A DNA stretch of 64,000 nucleotides from AP-15 sp963747735 (GCA_963747735.1 CAVVGE010000019.1:434001-498000); one strand, 5' to 3'. Counted from the first letter of the stretch, positions 17,051 to 27,756 are shown. Numbers and translations: made by a program. Notes: generated by a model from the sequence alone, not told the origin.

Positions 17051-17285
17051 TTCGCCCTATGGCTGACGACACCGAGCGGAGCTGGAGCTCGATTTCCTCG
17101 CCGGCATGGGCGAGGCCGTTCAGCACGGCAATCTCCGGCGCCGCCTCAACCACCCGGGACTCGAGCTGGTCGAGCGTGGCCGCCTCCGTAGTCAGCGGCA
17201 GCTCGTCGTTGGTGCACCACCGGACGGCGGCCTCGGCGTCCCACTGCGCGTGAAATTCAAAGGTCTTTCGAGGGGCGTCCGCCAT
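17040..17285 (-). CDS. DUF1902 / HicB-like small protein
   Basis: An 81-residue protein with 'FEFHAQWDAEAAVRWCTNDELPLTTEAATLDQLESRVVEAAPEIAV', which follows the DUF1902 (HicB-like antitoxin) pattern of a beta strand, an acidic turn, a second strand and a helix. The start has a GGAGAAGG ribosome-binding site. The last residues 'SSAIGRRAC' do not fit the family; together with the HicA tail next door they suggest a deletion that fused the end of one gene to the end of the other. Confidence 0.5.
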   Translation of the reverse strand: MADAPRKTFEFHAQWDAEAAVRWCTNDELPLTTEAATLDQLESRVVEAAPEIAVLNGLAHAGEEIELQLRSVSSAIGRRAC

Positions 17286-17516
17286 CGTCGCTGCCTTCTC
17301 CGCCGCCTCCGGACGATACAGGAAGACGCTAAGACTGCCCGCCTTTGGCCGTCAAGCGCGCCGCTTGGCTTCGCCGCGGTTAGCAGCCCGTCCCTCCAAC
17401 CGAGGCCAATCGTGGCTGCGTGGTGGATCGCCAACCCTATTTCGACGTATTCTGAACCCTCCGCAACCCGCCCTTGCTGCTCCCGCTCGAAACCGGATGC
17501 AGAGGAGATTTTCACG

Positions 17517-17891
17517 ATGCCTCTTCCCTCCCGCCTCGCCGCGCCGCTCGCGGCTTTGGCGCTGCTGCTATTTGTCGCGGCCCCTGCTTTCGCCGGGTAC
17601 GGCGCGGTCGCATACGACGTCAAGACCGGCAAGCGCGGCTGGAGCTGGAACCAGGCGACGGTGCAGCAGGCTGCGGAAATGGCGTTGAGCCAATGCGGCA
17701 CCAGCGGCTGCAAGGTGCTGATGAAGGTCGGGCCGAAGCGGTGCGGGGCGCTGGCGACAACCGAGGACGGCAAGGGCTGGGGTGCGGCGGGACGCGCCAC
17801 CGTCGATCAATCGCGGGTCGCGGCACTCGCCAATTGCGCCAAGACCAAGCTCGGCGAATGCGTTGTGCGGGTCGGCGATTGCAACAAATGA
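17517..17891 (+). CDS. Secreted DUF4189-family protein
   Basis: A 124-residue exported protein. The signal peptide ends at 'APAFA', followed by 'GYGAVAYDVKTGKRGWSWN', four later cysteines and 'ALATTEDGKGWG', the pattern of DUF4189 proteins. I chose the ATG at 17517 because it follows AGAGGAGA and opens the signal peptide. Members are small periplasmic or secreted proteins of unknown role. The stop is 6 bp from that of the convergent lytic transglycosylase. Confidence 0.65.
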   Translation: MPLPSRLAAPLAALALLLFVAAPAFAGYGAVAYDVKTGKRGWSWNQATVQQAAEMALSQCGTSGCKVLMKVGPKRCGALATTEDGKGWGAAGRATVDQSRVAALANCAKTKLGECVVRVGDCNK

Positions 17892-17897
17892 GCCGGC

Positions 17898-19847
17898 TCA
17901 GCGGGCGAGGTCGCTGACCAGCGAGAAGGCCGAGCTGCGCCCGTCCTGGCCGCGATAGACTTGCAGGTTTTCGAGCACCCGCTGGACATAGTTGCGGGTC
18001 TCGGCGACCGGGATGATCTCGATCCAATCGACCATGTCGATCTTGCCGCCGCGCGGGTCGCCGTAATCGGCGAGCCATTGCCGCACCCGGCCGGGCCCGG
18101 CGTTGTAGGCGGCGATCGCCAGCGCATAGGAGCCGCCGAAATCGTCGAGCAGCCGTTCGAGATAGGCGCGGCCGAGCGCGATATTGTAGATGCCGTCCTC
18201 GGTCAGCCGCTCGACCGACAAGGGGAGCGGGACCTTGGCGGCGATAAAGGCCGCCGTGGCCGGCATCAGCTGCATCAGCCCGCGCGCTCCCGAGCGGCTG
18301 ACCGCGTCGACCTCGAAGGCGCTTTCCTGGCGCACGATCGCGTAGAGGAGCGCGTGCTCGGCAGTGCCGCCGGCCGGCAAGGCGGTAACCGGGTAGCCGT
18401 GGATCATCAACGGTGTCCCGGCCGTGATCGCGCGCTTGGCGACGGCGATCGCGAGATCGATCCGCCCGTTCTTTTCGGCAAGGTCGGCGAGCATCGCGAA
18501 CTCGGTCGGCGTCTTGGCATGGCCGGCGAGGTCCAGCAGAAAAATCTTGCTGTCGGCGCGATCGGCGAGCGCAAAAAAGGCCCGGTCGGCGCGCACCAGC
18601 TCGTCGCCGTCGAACCGGGCCTGCTCGGCGGCATCGGGGCGCGGCTCGGGCACCGGATGCGGCGGCGCGTTGTCGCCGAGCTGATGCGCGGCGAGCTGCC
18701 CGTAAAACGTCGACATGTGCTCGGCGCCGGCGGCGTACCATTTTTGCGCAAGCGCCGGTTTTGCCTGGGCTTCGGCGGCGCGGCCGCCCCAGTAGCCGGC
18801 GCGCGCCTTGGCATAAGGCAAATCGGCGCGGGTCAGGATGCGCGAGAAATCGTCGAAAGCGCGCGCCGGGTCTTTCATGTAGCGCAGCGCGATGTAGCCG
18901 AGCAGAAATTCGCTGTCGGCAAAGGCGTTGCCGTCGATCGCCCCGTGCTGCTCGGCGATCCGGTCGGCGAGCTCGGCATTGCCGGCGGCGAGGACGCGGC
19001 GGGCGATGACCTGGCGCTCGGCCGCCCACAGCTCGGGCCGGACCGGGTCGCCCGGATGCGCCAGCAGGATCTGCACGGCGGCATCGGTCATGTCCTTCAT
19101 GCGCAGCCAATGCACCTCCGCGTAAAGGAGGCCGGGGTCGGCGCGCAACCCGAGCGGCACCTTGGCCCAGGCCGCTTGGGCGTCCGCCCCGCCGGCGGCG
19201 AGCACCAGCCGCGCCTCGGCCAGCGCCCGCCAATCTGCCGGCACCCGCGGCAGCATGCGCCGCGCCGCCTCGCTGCGGCCCTCCCACAGGAGCCGGTCGA
19301 GCCGCCGCTCGTCGTCCTCGGTGCGGATCGCGGCACCGTGCTTTGCCAGAAAGCTCTTTTCGTCGAGCGCGTTGAAATGCGAGTCGACCCAAGCCGCGCG
19401 CAGCGCCGCGGTGCCACCGGCGACATCGCCCGCGTTCAGCATGACCTCGGCGGCGCGCACCGTGCCCGCGGCGCTGACCGGCGGATGATTCTTGAACCAA
19501 TCGGCCGCGGTCGCGTCGGTCTCGCCGATCAGCGCCTCCTCGGCATGGGCGAGGAGCGCTTGTTGCCGCGGCCAGAGGGGGTCCTTTTCGATAAAGGCCG
19601 CGATATCGGCAAAATTGCCGGGCGCCCCAGGGCTCGCATAATCCATCCAGCGCAGTATTTTCGATGGCAGCGGATCTTTGCTCGACGCTGCCTCGGCACC
19701 AGCCCGGCTCCAATCGCCGGCCCGCGCCGCCGCCAGCGCCGTGCGCAGCGCCCCGAGATCGGCATCGGAAAGCGCCTGCGCCGGTGCTCCGCCCGCCGCG
19801 AAAACGACCAAGCCGGCGCACAGAAAAAACGGTTTCAGCAAGCGCAA
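17898..19847 (-). CDS. slt: Soluble lytic murein transglycosylase
   Basis: The enzyme cleaves the MurNAc-GlcNAc bond of peptidoglycan in the periplasm, forming 1,6-anhydromuropeptides. The 649 residues begin with a signal peptide (LKPFFLCAGLVVFAAGG), then a long alpha-superhelical U/L domain and a C-terminal SLT domain with the catalytic Glu in 'YAIVRQESAFEVDAVSRSG', 'GLMQLMPATA' and 'AIAAYNAGPGRVRQW'. I chose the TTG at 19847 because it follows an excellent AAGGAGG and opens the signal peptide; the longer frame adds residues with no signal character. AmpG-like and amidase partners act on its products. Confidence 0.88.
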   Translation of the reverse strand: MRLLKPFFLCAGLVVFAAGGAPAQALSDADLGALRTALAAARAGDWSRAGAEAASSKDPLPSKILRWMDYASPGAPGNFADIAAFIEKDPLWPRQQALLAHAEEALIGETDATAADWFKNHPPVSAAGTVRAAEVMLNAGDVAGGTAALRAAWVDSHFNALDEKSFLAKHGAAIRTEDDERRLDRLLWEGRSEAARRMLPRVPADWRALAEARLVLAAGGADAQAAWAKVPLGLRADPGLLYAEVHWLRMKDMTDAAVQILLAHPGDPVRPELWAAERQVIARRVLAAGNAELADRIAEQHGAIDGNAFADSEFLLGYIALRYMKDPARAFDDFSRILTRADLPYAKARAGYWGGRAAEAQAKPALAQKWYAAGAEHMSTFYGQLAAHQLGDNAPPHPVPEPRPDAAEQARFDGDELVRADRAFFALADRADSKIFLLDLAGHAKTPTEFAMLADLAEKNGRIDLAIAVAKRAITAGTPLMIHGYPVTALPAGGTAEHALLYAIVRQESAFEVDAVSRSGARGLMQLMPATAAFIAAKVPLPLSVERLTEDGIYNIALGRAYLERLLDDFGGSYALAIAAYNAGPGRVRQWLADYGDPRGGKIDMVDWIEIIPVAETRNYVQRVLENLQVYRGQDGRSSAFSLVSDLAR

Positions 19848-19943
19848 GGCGGCCCCCCTCCTTGCCGCGTCAAAGATAAGGCAAAACCCATAGCGGGTTT
19901 GCACCGCCGGCGGCAAGCGCCAGGCCCGGATCGACGCCGGCGA

Positions 19944-19991
19944 GGTTGAAGGCCGGCGCGGTTGAAGGCCGGCGCGGTTGAAGGTCGGCGC
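19944..19991. repeat. Three tandem copies of a 16-bp unit
   Basis: The unit GGTTGAAGGCCGGCGC occurs at 19944-19959 and 19960-19975, and with one substitution at 19976-19991. It lies in the divergent region between slt and dapA, about 50 bp upstream of dapA. No function is evident. Confidence 0.9.
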
Positions 19992-20039
19992 GGGGCAGAC
20001 TATCGTCGGCGCGAGAGGCCGTCATTCGGGAGGACAGCA

Positions 20040-20915
20040 ATGCTCAAGGGATCCTTCGTCGCGCTGATTACGCCGTTCCGCAACGGAGGGCTCGACGAAA
20101 CCGCCTTTCAGGATTTTGTCGCCTGGCAGGTCGAGCAAGGGACGCACGGCTTTGTGCCGATCGGAACCACCGGCGAAGCGCCGACCTTGAGCCACAAGGA
20201 GCAGGAGCGGGTCATCACGCTCTGCGCCGAGGCCGCGCACGGCAAGGTCCCGGTCATCGCCGGCACCGGCACCAATTCGACCGCGCATACGATCGAGCTG
20301 ACCCGGATGGCCAAAGCGGCGGGCGCCACCGCGGCCCTGGTCGTCTGCCCCTATTACAACAAGCCGACCCAGGAGGGGCTCTATCAGCATTTCAAGGCGG
20401 TGCACGACGCGGTCGATCTGCCGATCGTGATCTACAACATTCCCGGCCGATCCGCGGTCGATATGACCAATGCGACGATGGCGCGGCTTGCCAAATTGCC
20501 GAACATCGTCGGCGTCAAGGACGCGACCAACGACCTCGCCCGGCCGCTCAAGATGCGGGTCGAGATCGGCGCCGATTTTGCGCTGATGTCGGGCGAGGAC
20601 GCGACCGCGGTCGCCTATCTGGCGCAGGGCGGCGACGGCTGCATCTCGGTCACCGCCAATGTGGCGCCGGCGCTCCTCGCCGAGATGCACGAGGCGTGGC
20701 AGAAGGGCGAGATCGAGACCGTGCGCCGGATCAACGAGCGGCTGATCCCGCTGCACGATGCGCTGTTCGCCGAGACGAGCCCGGCCCCGGTCAAATACGC
20801 CGCCTCGCTCATCGGCAAATGTGCAAACAAGGTGCGCCTGCCGCTGTGCGCGATCACCCCGCAGACCGAGCAGCAGGTGGCGAAGGCGATGCGCGGCGCG
20901 GGGCTGCTGAACTGA
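20040..20915 (+). CDS. dapA: 4-hydroxy-tetrahydrodipicolinate synthase
   Basis: DapA condenses pyruvate with aspartate semialdehyde in the lysine and meso-diaminopimelate pathway. The 291 residues carry 'FVPIGTTGEAPTL', the Tyr in 'PYYNKPTQEG' and the Schiff-base lysine in 'IVGVKDATND'. The ATG at 20040 follows GGGAGGA and gives the usual N-terminus 'GSFVALITPF'. Confidence 0.95.
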   Translation: MLKGSFVALITPFRNGGLDETAFQDFVAWQVEQGTHGFVPIGTTGEAPTLSHKEQERVITLCAEAAHGKVPVIAGTGTNSTAHTIELTRMAKAAGATAALVVCPYYNKPTQEGLYQHFKAVHDAVDLPIVIYNIPGRSAVDMTNATMARLAKLPNIVGVKDATNDLARPLKMRVEIGADFALMSGEDATAVAYLAQGGDGCISVTANVAPALLAEMHEAWQKGEIETVRRINERLIPLHDALFAETSPAPVKYAASLIGKCANKVRLPLCAITPQTEQQVAKAMRGAGLLN

Positions 20916-20956
20916 CCTTGTCCGCGGAAGAGGATGTGAAGCGACGCGAAACCCGG

Positions 20957-20998
20957 TCATTCCGGGGCGCGGGCGCCGCCCGCGAGCCCGGAACCCAT
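20957..20998. repeat. Dispersed palindromic repeat, dapA-smpB spacer
   Basis: GTCATTCCGGGGCGCGGGCG is followed by CGCCCGCGAGCCCGGAACCC, so the arms CCGGGGCGCGGGCG and CGCCCGCGAGCCCGG fold back on each other. This form is a common dispersed intergenic palindrome of alphaproteobacteria. It could slow or end transcription from dapA. Confidence 0.55.
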
Positions 20999-21123
20999 GC
21001 ACACCGGCTTGCGATCATGCTTTCATGCGGCGGCGTTCATAGCTTTCGGGCCTGCCCCGATGGTGCATCCCGGAACGACGGCAGCTTGCGGCCGAACTTC
21101 TTCACAACCCCGAAGACTTTCCG

Positions 21124-21588
21124 ATGAGGGCGGCCGACCACTACGTTGCGCAGAACCGGCGGGCGCGCCACGATTACATCATCGAGGACACGCTCGAAGC
21201 CGGGCTCGTGCTGCACGGCACCGAGGTCAAGGTATTGCGCAAGGGCCAGGCCAGCATCGCCGAAGCCTATGCCGACGAGCAGGGCGGCGAATTGTTCCTC
21301 GTCAACGCCAATATCCCGGAATACGCCGCCTCGGCGCATTTCAACCACGAGCCGCGCCGGCCGCGAAAATTGCTGCTGCACCGGAAGGAGATGAACCGGC
21401 TCCTGGGTGCGATCAAGCGCGACGGGGTGACCGTCGTGCCGCTGTCGATCTATTTCAACGAGCGCGGCCGGGCCAAGATCGCGCTCGGCCTCGCCCGCGG
21501 CAAGCGCAAGGCCGACAAGCGCGAAGCCGAGAAGGCGCGCGACTGGCAGAGGAGCCGCGCCCGCATCCTGCGCGAGCGCAACGAGTGA
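21124..21588 (+). CDS. smpB: SsrA-binding protein SmpB
   Basis: SmpB binds tmRNA and delivers it to stalled ribosomes for trans-translation. The 154 residues include 'ARHDYIIEDTLEAGLVLHGTEVK', 'LFLVNANIPEY' and 'RRPRKLLLHRKEMNRLLG', and a basic C-terminal tail ('GKRKADKREAEKARDW'). The tmRNA gene is not in this window. Confidence 0.94.
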   Translation: MRAADHYVAQNRRARHDYIIEDTLEAGLVLHGTEVKVLRKGQASIAEAYADEQGGELFLVNANIPEYAASAHFNHEPRRPRKLLLHRKEMNRLLGAIKRDGVTVVPLSIYFNERGRAKIALGLARGKRKADKREAEKARDWQRSRARILRERNE

Positions 21589-21721
21589 GCCCTCGGCTAT
21601 CGGGCCGCACCGCCCGCCGGCAGCACGCCGTCTCCATATCGGGCGCCGTGAGCCGAGACTGACCCAGCCGGAACCGGGCCGTCTGGCCTTTCCGCCTCGG
21701 TTGGTGCTATCTCGCGCGGCG

Positions 21722-23250
<1,529 letters not shown>

Positions 23251-23254
<4 letters not shown>

Positions 23255-23421
23255 CGCCCCAGCCGCCGGCCCGGCCTCTGGCGGTGGCGCACGGCGTGGG
23301 CGAGCCCAACCGGGTCGCCGAGCGCCAGTCGGATGATGCGGCATGTGACCGCATGCCGCGCCGGCTCGCTCGCCATGGTGAGCCCGACCGGGCCGGCGAC
23401 GGCGACCAGCACCTCCCGCAT
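23251..23421 (-). CDS. Small hypothetical protein
   Basis: A 56-residue frame starting 'MREVLVAVAGPVGLTMASEP' sits behind a very strong ribosome-binding site (GGAGGGGAGAC). It contains 'RIIRLALGDPVGLAHAVRHR'. It fills the spacer between pccB and the MFS gene on the opposite strand. I recognise no family. The strong translation signal is the main support. Confidence 0.4.
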
Positions 23422-23480
23422 GTCTCCCCTCCGCGGTTTCCGTTCCTTTTCCGAGCGCGCCGCGCAGCATAACATTTGCC

Positions 23481-24732
23481 ATGAGGGTCGAGACGAGAGA
23501 CGGGATGGCAGCGCAGACCATCGAGACGCGTCATTCGTGGCTGGTGGCGTGGTGCGCGCTCGGCGTTCTTTCGATTTCGTTCGGCGGGCCATTGATTACC
23601 GTCGTGGCGTTGAAAGAGATCGCCGCCGAGTTTGGCGATGTCCGCTCGATCCCGGCGCTTTCTTATTCGCTGGCGTGGCTCGGCTCGGCGGTCGGCGGGA
23701 TCATGATGGCCCAGATCGCCGAGCGGGTGGGCGTGCGCTGGACGGTGATCGGCGGCGCCGTGATGATCGCGTGCGGGCTCGTGCTGGCGAGCGTCGGCGG
23801 CCGGTTTTCGTTTCTCGTCGCGCACGGCATCTTTATGGGGCTCCTCGGCAATGCCGGGCTCAACGCGCCGCTCTATGTCTATGTCGCGCGCTGGTTCGAC
23901 CGCCGGCGCGGCACCGCCTTGGCGCTGATCGCCAGCGGCCAGGCCGCCGCCGGCACGATCTGGGCGCCGATTTTCGGCCATGCCATCGGCTGGATCGGCT
24001 GGCGCCACACGATGCAGCTCTATGCCGGCCTTGTCGTCGTCGTGATCCTGCCGCTCGCGTTTACGGTATTTCGCTCGCTGCCGAGAACGGCGAGCGGCGC
24101 TGCGGACTGGCCCGAGCCGGTGTCGGGCGCCCCGGTCCTGGGCCTGAGACCTCGCACCGCCTTTGCACTGATGTCGGCGGCGAGCTTTTTGTGCTGCGTG
24201 CCGATGGCGATGCCGCAGGGCCATCTCGTCGCCTATTGCGGCGATGTCGGCATCCCATTGACCAGCGGCAGCATGATGCTTTCGGTGCTGTTGGCGTGCG
24301 CCTTTCTCGGCCGGCAATTCTGGGGCTTTGTCGCCGACCGGATCGGCGGGCTGCGCACCGTGCTCACCGGCTCGGCGTTTCAGATCGTCACCGTGAGCGG
24401 GTTCCTGCTGACCCACAACGAAGCCGGGCTCTTTATTGTCTCCGCCGCTATTCGGCCTCGGTTTCAGCGGCATCATTCCGGCCTATGTGCTGGCATTGCG
24501 CGAGCTGTTCCCGGCTTCCGAAGCCTCGTGGCGCATCCCCAGCCTTCTGTTGTGCAGCGGCTCGGGCATGGCCGCCGGCGGCTGGCTCGCGGGTGCGATC
24601 TACGATTGGGCCGGCTTTTACGGTCCGGCCTTTGCCGTCGGCATCCTCTTCAACCTCGCCAACCTCTTGATCATCGCCCCCTTGGTCTTCCGCCAGAGCC
24701 GCTTCGCATCGCCGGTCCTGGCGCGCGCCTAG
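23481..24732 (+). pseudogene. MFS transporter with a one-base frameshift
   Basis: The first frame encodes about 10 membrane helices of a major facilitator of the monocarboxylate/oxalate-like group ('GGPLITVVALKEIAAEFG', 'GLLGNAGLNAPLYVYVARWFDRRRG', 'GQAAAGTIWAPIFG'). After 'EAGLFIVS' the frame ends wrongly. The last two helices continue in another frame from 'LFGLGFSGIIPAYVLALREL' to 'VFRQSRFASPVL' (stop 24732). Removing one base from TCCGCCGCTA (24441-24450) restores a protein of about 417 residues. The substrate is unknown. Confidence 0.8.
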
Positions 24733-24774
24733 AGCCGCTTCCGATCAGGTTGCACCGCGCGCACCCCCTCCCAA

Positions 24775-24864
24775 CCCTCCCCCATCAAGGGGGAGGGCCT
24801 TTATCAGCGGGGAGGGGGCCTTTATCAGCACTCTTTGTACTCCCGCCCCCTCGATGGGGGCGGG
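24775..24864. terminator. Two perfect GC hairpins between convergent genes
   Basis: CCCTCCCCC (24775-24783) pairs with GGGGGAGGG (24789-24797) over ATCAA. CCCGCCCCC (24842-24850) pairs with GGGGGCGGG (24856-24864) over TCGAT. Both have 9-bp perfect stems. They lie between the rightward MFS gene and the leftward gene at 24917 and probably work as a bidirectional terminator. Similar C-rich palindromes recur near 42.1 and 48.6 kb, so they may also be a dispersed repeat. Confidence 0.55.
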
Positions 24865-24916
24865 CCGGGGTGGGGGTGATGCGTCGCCGAGTCCGTCGAC
24901 CCGGTCGGAAACCGGC

Positions 24917-25342
24917 CTAGAATAGCGCGCGGCAGCGCGGCTCGACCTCTTCGGCCGAGGCGAAAAAGTCCTCGGCGAGGTCGAGGGCGGCGGTGGGGCG
25001 CCGGGTTTCGAAACGGACGCCGTGCCGAAGAGCGATCTCGGCGAGGCGGCGGGCAACGTCGGCGCGGCCGGTGAAGATGACGCCTTCGACTGGCGCGCGG
25101 ATCGCGGCGAGGGTGGCGCCGGCGCTGTCGCCGCAATCGAGAAGCGACGAGCAGCGGGCCGCCGGAACCGCCGCGCGCGCCGCCGCGACAAGCTCCCGAA
25201 ACCAGCCCGGCCCGACATAGCGCCCGGCATCCGCGGCGCTCGCGAGCACGACCTCGCGACCGGCCTGCGCCGCGGCCTTTAGCGCCCCGACCGCGTGGGC
25301 GAGCGTGTGAACGATAATGACCGGCGTCGCCACGGTGAGCAC
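24917..25342 (-). CDS. Hypothetical protein
   Basis: A 141-residue alanine-rich protein ('IIVHTLAHAVGALKAAAQAG', 'CSSLLDCGDSAGATLAAIRA', 'VIFTGRADVARRLAEIALRHG'). The alternating strand-helix pattern suggests a small alpha/beta fold. I do not recognise the family. The start is GTG at 25342 or 25333; neither has a clear ribosome-binding site. It is transcribed away from the MFS gene at 25435. Confidence 0.5.
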   Translation of the reverse strand: MLTVATPVIIVHTLAHAVGALKAAAQAGREVVLASAADAGRYVGPGWFRELVAAARAAVPAARCSSLLDCGDSAGATLAAIRAPVEGVIFTGRADVARRLAEIALRHGVRFETRRPTAALDLAEDFFASAEEVEPRCRALF

Positions 25343-25434
25343 CAGATACAGGCGGGCGCAGCGCCGCGCATTTCTTTTGTTTGCTCGGCCTCTTCCGAAG
25401 CGTCGCGCAGCGCGCCCGAGCTATGCTCGGCGCC

Positions 25435-26658
25435 ATGCGGCACGCCACCCCCTGGAAAAGCACCTCACCGAATGCAGCGACCGTCATCCTGGTGTTCGGG
25501 CTCATTGCCAATCTGGCGCCGCTGCTGACCTACGCCGTGACCTTGCGCGAGATCGCCGCCGCCTGGGGGCTGGGCGCCGGCCAATCGGGCTGGATCGGCG
25601 GCATTTATTTCGCCGGCTACGCGGCTGCCGTGCCGGTGATGGGAAGTGCCGGCGACCGTTTCGACGCGCGTCGCCTTTATGTCGCGAGCGCGCTGCTCGC
25701 CGCCGCCGCCAGCTGCGCCTTTGCGGTCTGGGCGCACGGGTTTCTGCTTGCGATGCTGCTGCGCTTTTTCGGCGGGGTCGCATTTGCCGGCGTCCACATG
25801 CCGGGCCTCAAGCTCCTGGTCGATCGGGTGGCGCCGACACGCCAAGCGCCCGCCGCGGCCCTCTACACCTCGTGCTATGCGGTCGGGAGCGCGGCGTCGC
25901 TGCTGCTCGCCGGGCTCGCCGACGCCGCGTTCGGCTGGCGAGCGGCCTTTGTCGCCGGCGGCATCGGGCCCCTGCTGGCGATCGCCGGCCTCAATTTTCT
26001 CGGTGCGGCGCCGCAGCGGCGGCTCGGAGCCAAAACCCGTCTCCTCGAATTCCGGCCGGTGTTGCGCAACCGTGCGTTGATGGCCTATGTCGCGGGGTTT
26101 GCCGGCAACACCTGGGAGGTGTTCGCCGTGCGCGTCTGGTTTGTCGCCTATCTCGGTTGGATCTTGAGCCTGCCCGGGAACAGCCTGAGGCTGCCGCCGC
26201 TCGGCGTCATCGCCGGTCTCGCCTCGCTCGCCGGCTTGCCAATCAGCATCGCGACGGCCAAGCTCGCGCAGCGCCACGGCCGCGAACCGGTCATCATCAT
26301 GACCTGCGCGCTATCGGTCGCGGTTTGCCTCGGGCTCGCAGCGACGGCTGGCGGCCCGGCGCCGATCGTCATGACATTGCTGATCCTGGTGCAGATCACC
26401 AGCTTTGCCGATGTGGGGGCGCTCGCCGGCGGCGCGGTCGCCGCCGCCGATCCGGACCGGCGCGGCGCGGCCCTCGCGATCTACGCTCTCGCCGGGTATT
26501 CGACCGGGTTTCTCGGACCGGTCGCGGTCGGGGCGGCGCTCGATCTTTTTGGCGGCGCGGCGAGCCCGGCCGGCTGGCGCGCCGGTTTTTTGACGATTGC
26601 CTTGGGCTCGGCCGCCGCCGCCGCCGCGATCCGGTGGGCAGCCTTGCCGCGTTCGTGA
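25435..26658 (+). CDS. MFS transporter
   Basis: A 407-residue major facilitator with 12 hydrophobic segments. The loop after helix 2 reads 'GSAGDRFDARRLYVAS', matching the family GxxxDRxGRR signature loosely, and 'GGVAFAGVHMPGLKLLVDR' covers helix 4. The overall pattern is a drug/metabolite exporter-like MFS with no clear substrate. An ATG 12 bp upstream (25423) is also possible. Confidence 0.78.
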   Translation: MRHATPWKSTSPNAATVILVFGLIANLAPLLTYAVTLREIAAAWGLGAGQSGWIGGIYFAGYAAAVPVMGSAGDRFDARRLYVASALLAAAASCAFAVWAHGFLLAMLLRFFGGVAFAGVHMPGLKLLVDRVAPTRQAPAAALYTSCYAVGSAASLLLAGLADAAFGWRAAFVAGGIGPLLAIAGLNFLGAAPQRRLGAKTRLLEFRPVLRNRALMAYVAGFAGNTWEVFAVRVWFVAYLGWILSLPGNSLRLPPLGVIAGLASLAGLPISIATAKLAQRHGREPVIIMTCALSVAVCLGLAATAGGPAPIVMTLLILVQITSFADVGALAGGAVAAADPDRRGAALAIYALAGYSTGFLGPVAVGAALDLFGGAASPAGWRAGFLTIALGSAAAAAAIRWAALPRS

Positions 26659-26659
26659 C

Positions 26660-27601
26660 TCAGACCTGCTGGATCGCCGACAACAGCCACTGGCCGCCGC
26701 GGCTGCGGACGAAGGTCCATACTTCCTCGGCCTCGACCGGTGAACGCGGATCGCCGCCGGCGACGAAATCGGGCTCGCCCGGCGAGCGGCCGAGACGCAC
26801 GGTGTAATCGAGCGCCCGCCAGCGCAGGAGGCTCGTCGCGTATTGCAGATCGCCCTCCTCCCAGCTCTCGGTCAATTCGCCCTTGAGCAAGGTTACACCG
26901 GAGACGATGTTGCGCACGCCTTGGCTCGTGTTGCGGGTCAGCTCCTCGGAAAACCAGCCCAGCATTTCGGGCGTCATCAATTGCCGCAGCCGGCCGAGAT
27001 CGGCTGCGCTCCAGGCATCTTGCACCTGGGCGTGAAGCGTCTGAAACGCATTGAGGTCGGCATCGGCGAGGTTGATGTCGCGGCCGCGCTGGATCGGTGC
27101 GGCGGCAGCCCCGGCAGAGCGCATCATCGGCCCGCGCATAGCGCCGCCCCAGCCGCCCGAGAACATGCCGCGGCGAAACATCCTCACCCCGAAATAAATC
27201 AACACGCCGAGGATGATCAGCCAGAACAACGTGCCAAAGCCAGAGCCGCCCGCCGCACCATAGCCGGCATGACCGGCATGGCCGAACAACCACGAGCCGA
27301 AGAGCCCGCCGGCGAGCCCGCTCAAGAACGGGTGGCGCTGGATAAAGCTGCCGCCGCCGTAGCCCGAGCCGTAGCCGGACGTCGCCGAACCGATGCCGGG
27401 GCCCGGTTGCGGTGCCAGGCTGCGGCTAAACGGCTGGGCGTTGTTGTTTTGATAGGTCCGCGCGCCACGGCTGCCCATGCTCGACGGGGGGCTGCCATAG
27501 GAGCCGCCGGCGCGTGCCTCGGCGATCGCCGGGGCGAGAACCAGGCTCGCGCTGAACAGCAAGGCCAGAATGATCCGCCAGCTCGGCAGCCGCATGGTCA
27601 T
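26660..27601 (-). CDS. Tim44-like domain membrane protein
   Basis: A 313-residue protein with a signal/anchor at the N-terminus, a glycine-rich low-complexity stretch (residues 31-110, 'GSGYGGGSF'), a membrane helix 'GTLFWLIILGVLIYFGV' and a C-terminal Tim44-like domain ('LNAFQTLHAQVQDAWSAADL', 'LTPEMLGWFSEEL', 'EEVWTFVRSRGGQWLLSAIQ'). In bacteria this NTF2-like domain is found in inner-membrane proteins of uncertain role. It ends 1 bp after the stop of the convergent MFS gene. Confidence 0.78.
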   Translation of the reverse strand: MTMRLPSWRIILALLFSASLVLAPAIAEARAGGSYGSPPSSMGSRGARTYQNNNAQPFSRSLAPQPGPGIGSATSGYGSGYGGGSFIQRHPFLSGLAGGLFGSWLFGHAGHAGYGAAGGSGFGTLFWLIILGVLIYFGVRMFRRGMFSGGWGGAMRGPMMRSAGAAAAPIQRGRDINLADADLNAFQTLHAQVQDAWSAADLGRLRQLMTPEMLGWFSEELTRNTSQGVRNIVSGVTLLKGELTESWEEGDLQYATSLLRWRALDYTVRLGRSPGEPDFVAGGDPRSPVEAEEVWTFVRSRGGQWLLSAIQQV

Positions 27602-27725
27602 GGCTCGGCTCGTCTTGATGCCGCCTTACAGCGGCGAATGCCGTGCATATGGGGCGGCGGCCGGGCGGCGGAAGCATCCACGCGCGGAATCTCACCGCCG
27701 CCATCGGCGACCGGCCCGGCGCTTG

Positions 27726-27756
27726 CTTGATCGGCGCGTCCTTCGCGCCCAGATAA
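27726..27756 (+). promoter_or_regulatory. Possible RpoH heat-shock promoter for hsp20
   Basis: CTTGAT (27726-27731) and CCCAGATAA (27748-27756) are separated by 16 bp. This resembles the sigma-32 pattern CTTGAA and CCCCATnTA. It lies about 75 bp upstream of the hsp20 start codon. The -10 match is partial, so this is a prediction from pattern and gene identity. Confidence 0.4.
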
